Positions 17,327-25,217 of a DNA stretch of 43,552 nt are shown here, piece by piece. Position numbers and translations under genes: made by a program. Origin of the DNA: Ramlibacter sp. GTDB taxonomy: Bacteria > Pseudomonadota > Gammaproteobacteria > Burkholderiales > Burkholderiaceae_C. Where the stretch lies: positions 1-43,552 of the forward strand of contig NZ_JAQGNQ010000033.1 in NCBI RefSeq assembly GCF_028291745.1. Direction: 5' to 3'. The first letter of the stretch is position 1. Each line of letters opens with the position of its first letter. A model generated the notes under the pieces. That model was not told the DNA's origin, ran no database searches, and worked only from the letters and a program-made list of their open reading frames with translations.

Positions 17327-19839
17327 CCAGGTTCGCGCGCCGCCTGTTCCAGCACTACGAGGAGTATCACTCCTATGGTCCGGCGCGCCTGAAGGCCATC
17401 GGCGTGCTGGGCGCGATCACCTATGTGCTGTTCTACTTCCTGCGCTTCACGCGGCCTCATGCCTCGCTGACCGCGGACCTGGCGGAACGCGCGCTGGCCG
17501 TGCTGCTGTTCGCGCTGCTGGGGCTGCGCGACCGGTGGCCGGTGAAGCTCAAGCCCTACTACATCCGGGTCTCGTATTTCGTCCTGCTCTATTCGCTGCC
17601 CTGCTTCACCGTGCTGGTGGCGCTGGAGCGGGGCGGCGGCGTGCCGAACATCTCCAACGCCTTCATCATCCTGTGCTTCCTGGTGCTGCTGACCGACTGG
17701 CGCAACACCATCGTGATGGTGCTGGCCGGGACGGCCATCGCCGCGCTCGTCTACGTGCTGATCACGCCGCACCCGCACGTGCCCATGGACCTGGTGGCGC
17801 AATTGCCCGCCTTCGCGCTGATCCTGATCGGCGGCCAGCTGTTCAAGTCCAACACCGACAAGATCGATGCCGAGCGCAAGCTGCGGGCCACCCAGGCGCT
17901 GGCGGGCTCGATCGCGCACGAGATGCGGCATCCCCTGGCGCAGCTCAAACACAGCCTCGAAAGCATGGAGGAAGTGCTGCCGCCACCCGGCACCGGGCGC
18001 GAGCCGGCGCGACTTTCGCCGCAGCAGGTGCAGGCGCTCTATCGCCACCTGGCGCGCGGCGAGCAGGCCGTGCAGCGCGGGCTGCAGGTGATCTCGATGA
18101 CGCTCGACGAGGTGAGCGCGCGGCCGATCGATGCTTCGACCTTCCGCTACCTCTCGGCCGCCGAGGTCGTGCAGCAGGCCGTGGAGGAATACAGCTACGA
18201 CCCCGAGGAAGCGCGCGACTGCGTGAGCGTGCAGGTGAAGGAGGACTTCACCTTCCGCGGCGACGAGACCGCCTACCTGTTCGTGCTGTTCAACCTGATC
18301 AAGAACGCCCTCTACTATGTGGCCGCGTATCCGCGCACGCGGGTCACCATCATGGTCGGCGAGCAGCAGGTGAAGGTGCGCGACACCGGGCCGGGCATTG
18401 CGCCGGAAGCGCTCGCCGGCCTGTTCGAGCCCTTTCGCTCGGTGGCCAAGTCGGGCGGCACGGGCCTCGGCCTGGCTTACTGCCAGCGGGTGATGCGCGC
18501 CTTTGGCGGCGCGATTGCCTGCGACTCCGTGCCCGGTGAATTCACCGAATTTACCATGCGCTTCCCGGTCGTCAGCGAGCAGGAGCGCGAGCAGCATCGG
18601 CTCGCGGCCGTCGCCCAGGCCCGCACGGTGCTGGCCGGCAAGCGGCTGCTGATCGTCGAGGACGACCCGGTGCAGCGCATCGCGACCCGGCAGAAGCTCG
18701 GGCCGCTGGCGGTCACCACCGAGCTGGTCGAGGCCGAGGACGGCGCGGTCGCCCTGCAACTGCTGGCGGCGCGCAAGTACGACATCGTTCTGCTGGACCT
18801 GCACATGCCCGGCCTGGACGGCTATGCGGTGGCGGAAAAGATCCGGCGCGGCGAAGGGCCCAACCGCCATGTCTACATCGTCGCCTACACCAGCGAGCCG
18901 GCGCACCTGGCGCGGGCCAAGGCCCTGAAGTGCGGCATGGACGGCTTCGTCAGCAAGCCCTGCTCGCAGCTGCCCTTGCTGGGCGCGCTGCAGCACGTCG
19001 TGCAGCAGCCGGGGGTCACCGGCGGCAGCGCCGCTGGCCGGCTGGCGGGGCGCCGCATCCTGATTGCCGACGACAGCGCCTTCAACCGCAAGGCCATCGC
19101 CGCCTACCTGCGCAACGCGGCGGCGATCGTGATCGAGGTGGAACACGGGCGGGCGGTGCTGGAACAGCTGCAGGCGCAGGACGGCATCGATGCAGTGATC
19201 GTCGACCTGCACATGCCGGGCATGGACGGACTGGAGACCGCACGCGCCATCCGGGCGGCGCACGAGTCCTGGTCCGCCGTGCCGGTGATCGCGATGACCG
19301 CCCGTTCGGACGAGCCCGCCGTCACCGCGGCGACGGAAGCGGGCATGAACGGCTTCCTGGTCAAGCCGGTCGACGCGCTGCTGCTCTATGACACGCTGCG
19401 TCGCCTGATCGGCGGCGGCGCCTCTCTCCCCGCCGCGAGCGACACGGGCGAGCGGCCCGCCGTGCCGCCGGCGCAGGATGATGGTCTGCTCAATCTGCAG
19501 CGGCTGGAGAGCTATCGGCGGCTCGGCATGCTGGAGGAATTGCTCGACGACTACGTGCCGGAGATGGCGAGCCTGGTCGAGACACTGCGATGCGCCGTGG
19601 AGGGGGGCGACGTGCAGGGCAGCATCGACGCGCTGCATTCGCTGCTGGGCATGAGCGGCGAGGCCGGCGCGCAGGCGCTCTATCAGGAAGTGCGCAAGCT
19701 CTACGTGCCCTTGCTGGAACAGGGCGAGTGGCCCGCGGGCAGCAACTGGCTGCCGCAGTTGCAGGCGCTGGGCGTGCGCACCGAGGAGGCCTTGCGGGTC
19801 TACTGCGCCATGCAATCGTCCCGCTCCGGCGCCGGCTGA
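17320..19839 (+). CDS. Six-helix hybrid histidine kinase with two receivers and an Hpt domain
   Basis: The 839 residues begin with six hydrophobic helices (about 26-42, 55-70, 83-101, 112-126, 130-149, 158-172) and almost no periplasmic loops. This layout is shared with the autoinducer sensors CqsS/LqsS and resembles Ralstonia PhcS. Then come a HisKA domain (H200 in GSIAHEMRHPL), an ATPase domain (N329, DTGPGI at 355-360, TGLGLAYC), REC1 (D449, D493, K546), REC2 (D585, D629, K682) and Hpt (H773 in ALHSLLGMSGEAGA). All phosphorelay residues are present, and no DNA-binding domain is. The ATG lies inside the synthase gene's last codons, so the two are coupled. The small space around the helices suggests a lipophilic ligand, plausibly the synthase product; this is inference. 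Confidence 0.92.
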   Translation: MLTRFARRLFQHYEEYHSYGPARLKAIGVLGAITYVLFYFLRFTRPHASLTADLAERALAVLLFALLGLRDRWPVKLKPYYIRVSYFVLLYSLPCFTVLVALERGGGVPNISNAFIILCFLVLLTDWRNTIVMVLAGTAIAALVYVLITPHPHVPMDLVAQLPAFALILIGGQLFKSNTDKIDAERKLRATQALAGSIAHEMRHPLAQLKHSLESMEEVLPPPGTGREPARLSPQQVQALYRHLARGEQAVQRGLQVISMTLDEVSARPIDASTFRYLSAAEVVQQAVEEYSYDPEEARDCVSVQVKEDFTFRGDETAYLFVLFNLIKNALYYVAAYPRTRVTIMVGEQQVKVRDTGPGIAPEALAGLFEPFRSVAKSGGTGLGLAYCQRVMRAFGGAIACDSVPGEFTEFTMRFPVVSEQEREQHRLAAVAQARTVLAGKRLLIVEDDPVQRIATRQKLGPLAVTTELVEAEDGAVALQLLAARKYDIVLLDLHMPGLDGYAVAEKIRRGEGPNRHVYIVAYTSEPAHLARAKALKCGMDGFVSKPCSQLPLLGALQHVVQQPGVTGGSAAGRLAGRRILIADDSAFNRKAIAAYLRNAAAIVIEVEHGRAVLEQLQAQDGIDAVIVDLHMPGMDGLETARAIRAAHESWSAVPVIAMTARSDEPAVTAATEAGMNGFLVKPVDALLLYDTLRRLIGGGASLPAASDTGERPAVPPAQDDGLLNLQRLESYRRLGMLEELLDDYVPEMASLVETLRCAVEGGDVQGSIDALHSLLGMSGEAGAQALYQEVRKLYVPLLEQGEWPAGSNWLPQLQALGVRTEEALRVYCAMQSSRSGAG

Positions 19840-19841
19840 TC

Positions 19842-21020
19842 ATGGGAAGCGCCGTCCACGATCTTTCCGGCGAGGTGCCGGCCATCCTGTTCGTCGACGA
19901 CGAGCCGGCCTCGCGCAAGTGGTTCGCGCTGGAGTTCGGCGACGAGTTCCGCGTGGTCACCGCCGGCGGCGCCGACGAGGCCCTGGCCATCCTGGGCGCG
20001 CGCAGCGGCGAATTCGGCGTGCTGGTCACCGACTACCGCATGCCCGAGCGCGACGGCATGAAGCTGCTGCGCACCGTGCAGCGCGACTTCCGCCACGTGA
20101 TCCGGCTGCTGGCCACCGCCTACGCCGAGAAGGACGTGGCGATCGCCGCCGTCAACCAGGGCAAGGTGCTGCGCATCCTGGAGAAGCCGCTCGATGGCGA
20201 GGCCACGCGCGAGGCCTTGCGCGAAGCGCTGGCCCAGCACCGCACGCAGGCCGTGGAACGGGTGGTCAACGAGGGCCGCGTCGCGGCGCTGCGCGAGGCA
20301 CTTGGATTTCTCGCGCACGAGTTGAACACGCCGCTGGCCACGGTGCGCGGCTACGTCGGCTCGGTGGCGGCGCGCCACATCGCGCCCGGGCCGCAGACGC
20401 CGCCGGGCATGGCGCAGTTCCGCGAGGAGTACCCCGGCGAGCTGGTGGCGGCGCTGGAGCGGGCCGAGCGGCGCGCCCTCTATTGCCAGTCGCTGGTCTC
20501 GACCTTCGTGCAGTCCGCGCGCGACGCCTACCCGGACGCCGTGCCGCAGTCCATCACCGCCAGCAGCCTGGTCGAGGCGCTGCTGGACGAATTCCCGTTC
20601 GAGGAGAACGAGCGTTCCTGGGTGGTGCTGGACGTGCGGCAGGACTTTCGCCTGCCGGGCCGGCGCGACCTGCTGTACCTGGTGCTGTGCACTCTGGCCA
20701 AGAACGCGCTGCTCGCCTTGCGCGGGCGCGCGCAGCCGCGGCTGGTGCTGGAGGTCGATCGCGATGCGCAGGGTGCGGCCGGCCGCCGCGCGTGGATCCG
20801 CGTGCGCGACAACGGCCCGGGCATTCCGCCCGAGGTGCTCGCCAAGCTGACGCGGGAGCCGGTCACCACGCGTGCCGGCAGCGGTGGCAGCGGCATGGGG
20901 CTGATGTTCTGCCAGCGCGTGATGCAGGCCTTGAGCGGCGCCATCGAGGTGCATTCCACCGTGGACGAAGGCACGCTGGTCACGCTGTTCTTCCAGCCCG
21001 TGGGGTCAACACCGGGATAG
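19842..21020 (+). CDS. Response regulator with C-terminal histidine kinase domain (PhcR-like)
   Basis: A soluble protein of 392 residues. The N-terminal receiver has D20, phospho-acceptor D64 (VTDYRMPERDGM) and K115 (ILEKPL). A HisKA-like helix pair follows (H159 in GFLAHELNTPLATVRGY), then an ATPase domain (N288, DNGPGI at 323-328, GSGMGLMFCQRV). Receiver-then-kinase order is that of PhcR/PhcQ-type proteins in the Ralstonia quorum-sensing system. The motif MKLLRTVQRDF and the stretch RLLATAYAEKDVAIAAVNQG are typical of that kind. The ATG is 2 bp after the kinase stop, so it is the third gene of the operon. It has no output domain, so the DNA-binding or other effector must be encoded elsewhere. 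Confidence 0.9.
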   Translation: MGSAVHDLSGEVPAILFVDDEPASRKWFALEFGDEFRVVTAGGADEALAILGARSGEFGVLVTDYRMPERDGMKLLRTVQRDFRHVIRLLATAYAEKDVAIAAVNQGKVLRILEKPLDGEATREALREALAQHRTQAVERVVNEGRVAALREALGFLAHELNTPLATVRGYVGSVAARHIAPGPQTPPGMAQFREEYPGELVAALERAERRALYCQSLVSTFVQSARDAYPDAVPQSITASSLVEALLDEFPFEENERSWVVLDVRQDFRLPGRRDLLYLVLCTLAKNALLALRGRAQPRLVLEVDRDAQGAAGRRAWIRVRDNGPGIPPEVLAKLTREPVTTRAGSGGSGMGLMFCQRVMQALSGAIEVHSTVDEGTLVTLFFQPVGSTPG

Positions 21021-21040
21021 CGCGCGAGCCCGGCGGTTTA

Positions 21041-21062
21041 GCATTCGCACCATCACGAATGC
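21041..21062. promoter_or_regulatory. Inverted repeat upstream of the acyl-CoA ligase gene
   Basis: GCATTCG (21041-21047) and CGAATGC (21056-21062) are perfect inverted copies separated by 8 bp, in the 55-bp gap between the receiver-kinase and ligase genes. It could be an operator or a weak stem-loop; there is no T tract. A GAGGAG-like ribosome-binding site follows directly. Confidence 0.4.
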
Positions 21063-21075
21063 GAGGAGACCAAGG

Positions 21076-22704
21076 ATGCTGGGCCTGATGCAAAACCAAC
21101 CGCTGCTGATTTCGGCGCTGATCACGCACGCCGAGCGGCACCACGGCGACGGCGAGATCGTCTCGCGCCGGGTCGAGGGCGACCTCCATCGCTACCAGTG
21201 GCGCGACGTGGCCCGGCGCGCACGCCAGGTCGCCAATGCGCTGGATGGCATGCAGCTGCTGTTCTCCGATCGCATCGCCACGCTGGCCTGGAACGGCTAC
21301 CGCCACCTGGAGCTGTACTTCGGCGTCAGCGGCTCGGGCCGCGTGCTGCACACGCTGAACCCCCGGCTGCACCCGGACCAGATCGCCTGGATCGCCAATC
21401 ACGCCGAGGACCAGGTGCTGTGCTTCGAGCTGAGCTTCCTGCCGCTGGTGCAGGCGATCCATGCCCGCTGCCCCGGCATCCGGCAGTACGTGGCGCTGTG
21501 CGAGGCCGACCGGCTGCCCGTCGACAGCGGCATCCCGCATCTCGTGAGCTACGAGGCGTGGATAGGCGCGCAGGGCGACCGGTACGACTGGCCGGTGTTC
21601 GACGAGAACTCCGCCTCGTCGATGTGCTACACGAGCGGTACCACGGGCAATCCGAAGGCGGCGCTCTACAGCCAGCGCTCCACGATTCTGCACGCCTATG
21701 CCGCGTCGCTGCCCGATGTGATGGGGCTGTCGGCCCGCGACTCCGTGCTGCCCGTGGTGCCCATGTTCCACGTCAATGCGTGGGGCATTCCGTATGCGGC
21801 CGCCCTCAATGGCTGCAAGCTGGTGTTCCCCGGTCCGAATCTCGATGGCAAGTCGGTGTACGAGCTGATGGAGGCCGAGCAGGTCACCTTCGCGGCCGGC
21901 GTGCCCACCGTGTGGCAGATGCTGCTCGGACACCTGAAGCAGAACGGCCTGCGCTTCTCGTCCTTGAAGCGCACGGTGATCGGCGGCTCCGCCTGCCCGC
22001 CGGCGATGATCGATGCCTTCCGCGAGGACTACGGCGTCGACGTGCTGCATGCCTGGGGCATGACGGAGATGAGTCCGCTCGGCACGCTGTGCACGCTGAA
22101 GAACCGGCACGCTGGTCTGCCGGCGCCCGAGCAGCTGAAGATCCGCCTGAAGCAGGGCCGCGCGATCTTCGGCGTCGACCTGAAGATCATCGGCGATGCC
22201 GGCGAGGAACTTCCGTGGGACGGCAAGACCTTCGGCGACCTGTACGTGAAGGGGCCGTGGGTGGTGCGCGAGTACTTCAAGGGCGACGGCGGCGATCCGC
22301 TGATCGAGGGCTGGTTTCCCACGGGGGACGTGGGCACGATCGACGGCGAGGGCTACCTGCAGATCACCGATCGCAGCAAGGACGTGATCAAGTCCGGCGG
22401 CGAGTGGATCAGCTCGATCGACATCGAGAACATCGCCATGGCGCACCCCTGCGTGCAGATGGCTGCGTGCGTCGGGATGAAGCATCCCAAGTGGGACGAG
22501 CGGCCGATCGTGGCGGTGGTCAAGCGTCCCGGGGCGGAGCTCTCGCGCGAGGAACTGCTTGGCTTCTACGAGGGCAAGATCGCGAAGTGGCAGGTGCCGG
22601 ACGACGTGGTGTTCGTGGAGGCGATTCCGCTGGGGGCGACCGGGAAGATGTTGAAGACGCGATTGCGGGAGCAACTGAAGGACTATCGCTTGCCGACGGC
22701 TTGA
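21076..22704 (+). CDS. Acyl-CoA synthetase (fatty-acid-CoA ligase family)
   Basis: An AMP-forming adenylating enzyme of 542 residues that would activate a carboxylic acid to its CoA thioester. The P-loop YTSGTTGNPKAAL (about 185-197), motif WGMTEMSP, the hinge region GWFPTGDVGTIDGEGYLQITDRSKD and the C-terminal catalytic Lys in GATGKMLKTRLRE are all present. Overall similarity is to the AlkK/DmdB-type medium-chain ligases common in beta-oxidation clusters. The P-loop reads PKAAL where most relatives have PKGV, probably neutral. It sits 55 bp downstream of the kinase operon and 106 bp upstream of an ABC transporter operon. The latter link suggests that the imported acid is activated here. Confidence 0.92.
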   Translation: MLGLMQNQPLLISALITHAERHHGDGEIVSRRVEGDLHRYQWRDVARRARQVANALDGMQLLFSDRIATLAWNGYRHLELYFGVSGSGRVLHTLNPRLHPDQIAWIANHAEDQVLCFELSFLPLVQAIHARCPGIRQYVALCEADRLPVDSGIPHLVSYEAWIGAQGDRYDWPVFDENSASSMCYTSGTTGNPKAALYSQRSTILHAYAASLPDVMGLSARDSVLPVVPMFHVNAWGIPYAAALNGCKLVFPGPNLDGKSVYELMEAEQVTFAAGVPTVWQMLLGHLKQNGLRFSSLKRTVIGGSACPPAMIDAFREDYGVDVLHAWGMTEMSPLGTLCTLKNRHAGLPAPEQLKIRLKQGRAIFGVDLKIIGDAGEELPWDGKTFGDLYVKGPWVVREYFKGDGGDPLIEGWFPTGDVGTIDGEGYLQITDRSKDVIKSGGEWISSIDIENIAMAHPCVQMAACVGMKHPKWDERPIVAVVKRPGAELSREELLGFYEGKIAKWQVPDDVVFVEAIPLGATGKMLKTRLREQLKDYRLPTA

Positions 22705-22810
22705 GTTCAGGCATAACCGGAGCATGCAAACCTTAGGTGCAATCCCTGACCGGCCCGCAGCGGGAAGCCTAGTACCCTGCGCCTGTCGTTGATTCCCAGG
22801 AGACCAGCCC

Positions 22811-24046
22811 GTGAACTCCACCCTGAAGATCGTCGCCGCGTCGGCCCTGATCGTCGCCGGCGGCGCCGCCTTCGCGCAGAAGGGCGAGACCGTGAAGATC
22901 GCCTTCATGGATCCGCTCTCCGGGCCGTTTGCCAACGTCGGCCAGAACCAGCTCAAGAGCTGGCAGTTCGCCGCCGAGAAGCTCGCCGCCAGAAATCCGG
23001 CCGGCGTCAGGTTCGAGGTGGTCGGCTTCGACAACAAGGGCTCGCCGCAGGAAAGCCTCAACACCCTCAAGGCCGCGATCGACCAGGGCTTCCATTACGT
23101 GGTGCAGGGCAACGGCTCGGGCGCCGGCCTCGCCATCGAGGACGCGGTGGCCAAGCACAACGACCGCAATCCCGGCAAGGAAGTGGTCTACCTCAATTAC
23201 GCCGCGGTCGACCCTTCGATGACCAACGAGAAGTGCGACTACTGGCACTTCCGCCTGGACGCCGACACCTCGATGAAGATGGAGGCGCTGACCTCCTTCA
23301 TGAAGGACCAGCCCAAGGTCACCAAGGTCTTCCTGCTGAACCAGAACTACTCGCACGGCCAGCAGGTCGCCAAGTACTTCAAGGAAGCGATCGGCCGCAA
23401 GCGCCCCGACGTGAAGATCGTCGGCGAGGACCTGCATCCGATCGGGCAGGTGAAGGACTTCTCGCCCTACGTCGCCAAGATCAAGCAGTCGGGTGCCGAC
23501 ACCATCGTCACCGGCAACTGGGGCCAGGACCTCACCCTGCTGGTCAAGGCCTTGAACGACGCGGGCCTGAAGATCCCGATGTACACCTACTACGCCACGG
23601 TCACCGGCACGCCCACGGCGCTGGCCGCCGGTGGCGACAGCGAGGTGTACGTGGTGGGCTACGGCCATGCGAACCACACCGGCGAGCTGGGCCAGATGGC
23701 CTCGGACTTCAAGAAGAAGTTCAACGACGACTATTACACCTACGCCACCTACAACGGCATCAACCTGCTGTCGGCGGCCATGGCGAAAGCGCAATCGACC
23801 AACCCCGTGAAGGTGGCCAGGGCCATGGAAGGCCTCTCGGTCAAGAGCTTCGCGGGCGACGTGACCATGCGCACCTCCGACCACCAGCTGCAGCAGACGA
23901 TGTACATCACCCGCTGGCAGAAGGCCACGAAGGGCCAGTACAGCGTCGAGAACACCGGCTACACCTTCGTGCCGGTCAAGCAGATGGACCCGTACGTCTC
24001 CAGCACGCCCACCAGCTGCCAGATGAAGCGGCCTTCCGCGGGCTGA
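22811..24046 (+). CDS. Branched-chain amino acid-type ABC transporter substrate-binding protein
   Basis: A periplasmic receptor of the LivK/Peripla_BP_6 family, 411 residues, starting at a GTG with AGGAGA 6 bp upstream. A Sec signal peptide ends near AFA (residue 22). The mature protein begins QKGETVKIAFMDPLSGPFANVGQNQ, typical of the family. Two lobes are recognisable (HYVVQGNGSGAGLAIEDAV and VTKVFLLNQNYSHGQQVAKYF). Members bind amino acids, urea, amides or aromatic and aliphatic acids. The flanking acyl-CoA ligase and beta-oxidation genes favour an organic acid here, but the sequence does not prove it. A long hairpin separates it from the permease genes. Confidence 0.93.
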   Translation: MNSTLKIVAASALIVAGGAAFAQKGETVKIAFMDPLSGPFANVGQNQLKSWQFAAEKLAARNPAGVRFEVVGFDNKGSPQESLNTLKAAIDQGFHYVVQGNGSGAGLAIEDAVAKHNDRNPGKEVVYLNYAAVDPSMTNEKCDYWHFRLDADTSMKMEALTSFMKDQPKVTKVFLLNQNYSHGQQVAKYFKEAIGRKRPDVKIVGEDLHPIGQVKDFSPYVAKIKQSGADTIVTGNWGQDLTLLVKALNDAGLKIPMYTYYATVTGTPTALAAGGDSEVYVVGYGHANHTGELGQMASDFKKKFNDDYYTYATYNGINLLSAAMAKAQSTNPVKVARAMEGLSVKSFAGDVTMRTSDHQLQQTMYITRWQKATKGQYSVENTGYTFVPVKQMDPYVSSTPTSCQMKRPSAG

Positions 24047-24060
24047 ACGGGAAGCTCTTA

Positions 24061-24185
24061 AAAACCAATATCCGGACGCAGAAGGCGCAGAAGTAACGCA
24101 GAAGGCGCAGAAGAATCCTTCCAGGGATTTTCTTCTGCGCCTTCTGCGAAGTTTCTGCGCCTTCTGCGTCCGGATGTTTGGTTTT
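24061..24185. repeat. ACGCAGAAG long hairpin, copy 1
   Basis: Arms of about 55 bp, with outer ends AAAACCAATATCCGGACGCA and TGCGTCCGGATGTTTGGTTTT shortened here, pair almost fully. Each arm holds two direct repeats of ACGCAGAAGGCGCAGAAG. It occupies most of the 223-bp gap between the substrate-binding protein and the first permease. It could attenuate or process the transcript so that the receptor is made in excess. Confidence 0.9.
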
Positions 24186-24269
24186 CCCCCGCTTCTGCAC
24201 AGCCCCTTTTTGCCCACCGCCGGGGCAGAATGCGCCCAGCACAAGAACAAGAGAAAAGAAACACCGCGG

Positions 24270-25217
24270 ATGGAGTTCTTCACCATATCGCTCTTGAACG
24301 GCATCAGCTACGGCCTGCTGCTGTTCATGCTCAGTTCCGGGCTGACGCTGATCTTCAGCATGATGGGCGTGCTGAATTTCGCGCACGCCAGCTTCTACAT
24401 GCTGGGCGCCTACCTGGCGTACAGCAGCACCCAGCTGCTCGGCTTCTTTCCGGCCCTGCTGGTTGCACCGCTGCTGGTCGGCCTGCTCGGGGCGCTGTTC
24501 GAGAAGTACGCGCTGCGGCGGGTGCACAAGTACGGCCACGTGCCGGAACTGCTGATCACGTTCGGCCTGTCCTTCATCGTGCTGGAGATGGTCCAGCTCA
24601 TCTGGGGAACCAGCTCGGTCGACTACCGCGTGCCGGCGATCCTGAGCGGACCGCTCTTCACGCTTTACGGCACGCAGTTCCCGCTGTACCGCGGCTTCAT
24701 GATGCTGGTGGCCGTGCTGATGCTGGTGGCCATGTGGCTGCTGCTCACGCGCACGCGCATGGGGCTGGTGATCCAGGCCTCGCTCACGCATGCGGACACG
24801 GTGGAGGCGCTCGGCCACAACGTGCCGCGCGTGTTCATGCTGGTGTTCGGCGGCGGCGCGGCCCTGGCCGGCCTGGCCGGCGTGATCGGCGGCAATGCCT
24901 TCGTCACCGAGCCGGGCATGGCGGCGACGGTGGGCTCGGTGATCTTCGTCGTGGTGGTGGTCGGCGGCATGGGCTCGCTGGCCGGCGCCTTCGTCGCCTC
25001 GCTGGCCATCGGCCTGATCCAGACCTTCGCGGTCGGCGTCGATGCCACGCTGGTCGGGGCGGCGCAATCGGTCGGCGTGAGCGTCTCGCCCCAGAGCTTC
25101 GGCTACGCCTTGTGGAAACTCAAGATCTCGCAGATCGCGCCCATCCTGCCCTACGTCTTCCTCGTGCTGATGCTGATCTTCCGGCCCCGCGGCCTGCTCG
25201 GGACGCGGGAAGGCTGA
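24270..25217 (+). CDS. Branched-chain amino acid-type ABC transporter permease (LivH-like)
   Basis: An inner-membrane permease of 315 residues. The start MEFFTISLLNGISYGLLLFM was chosen because upstream codons belong to the hairpin spacer. The family signature includes GLTLIFSMMGVLNFAHASFYMLGAYLA and, in the cytoplasmic loop, VEALGHNVPRVFMLVFGGGAALAGLAGVIGG, the segment that meets the ATPase. The end reads LVLMLIFRPRGLLG. Its TGA shares a base with the ATG of the second permease. It would form a heterodimeric channel with that protein. Confidence 0.94.
   Translation: MEFFTISLLNGISYGLLLFMLSSGLTLIFSMMGVLNFAHASFYMLGAYLAYSSTQLLGFFPALLVAPLLVGLLGALFEKYALRRVHKYGHVPELLITFGLSFIVLEMVQLIWGTSSVDYRVPAILSGPLFTLYGTQFPLYRGFMMLVAVLMLVAMWLLLTRTRMGLVIQASLTHADTVEALGHNVPRVFMLVFGGGAALAGLAGVIGGNAFVTEPGMAATVGSVIFVVVVVGGMGSLAGAFVASLAIGLIQTFAVGVDATLVGAAQSVGVSVSPQSFGYALWKLKISQIAPILPYVFLVLMLIFRPRGLLGTREG

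Noticed and set aside
24061..24185. Tandem ACGCAGAAG units as a CRISPR array
   Set aside because: The repeats are short, have no unique spacers, and form one large inverted repeat; no cas genes are nearby.
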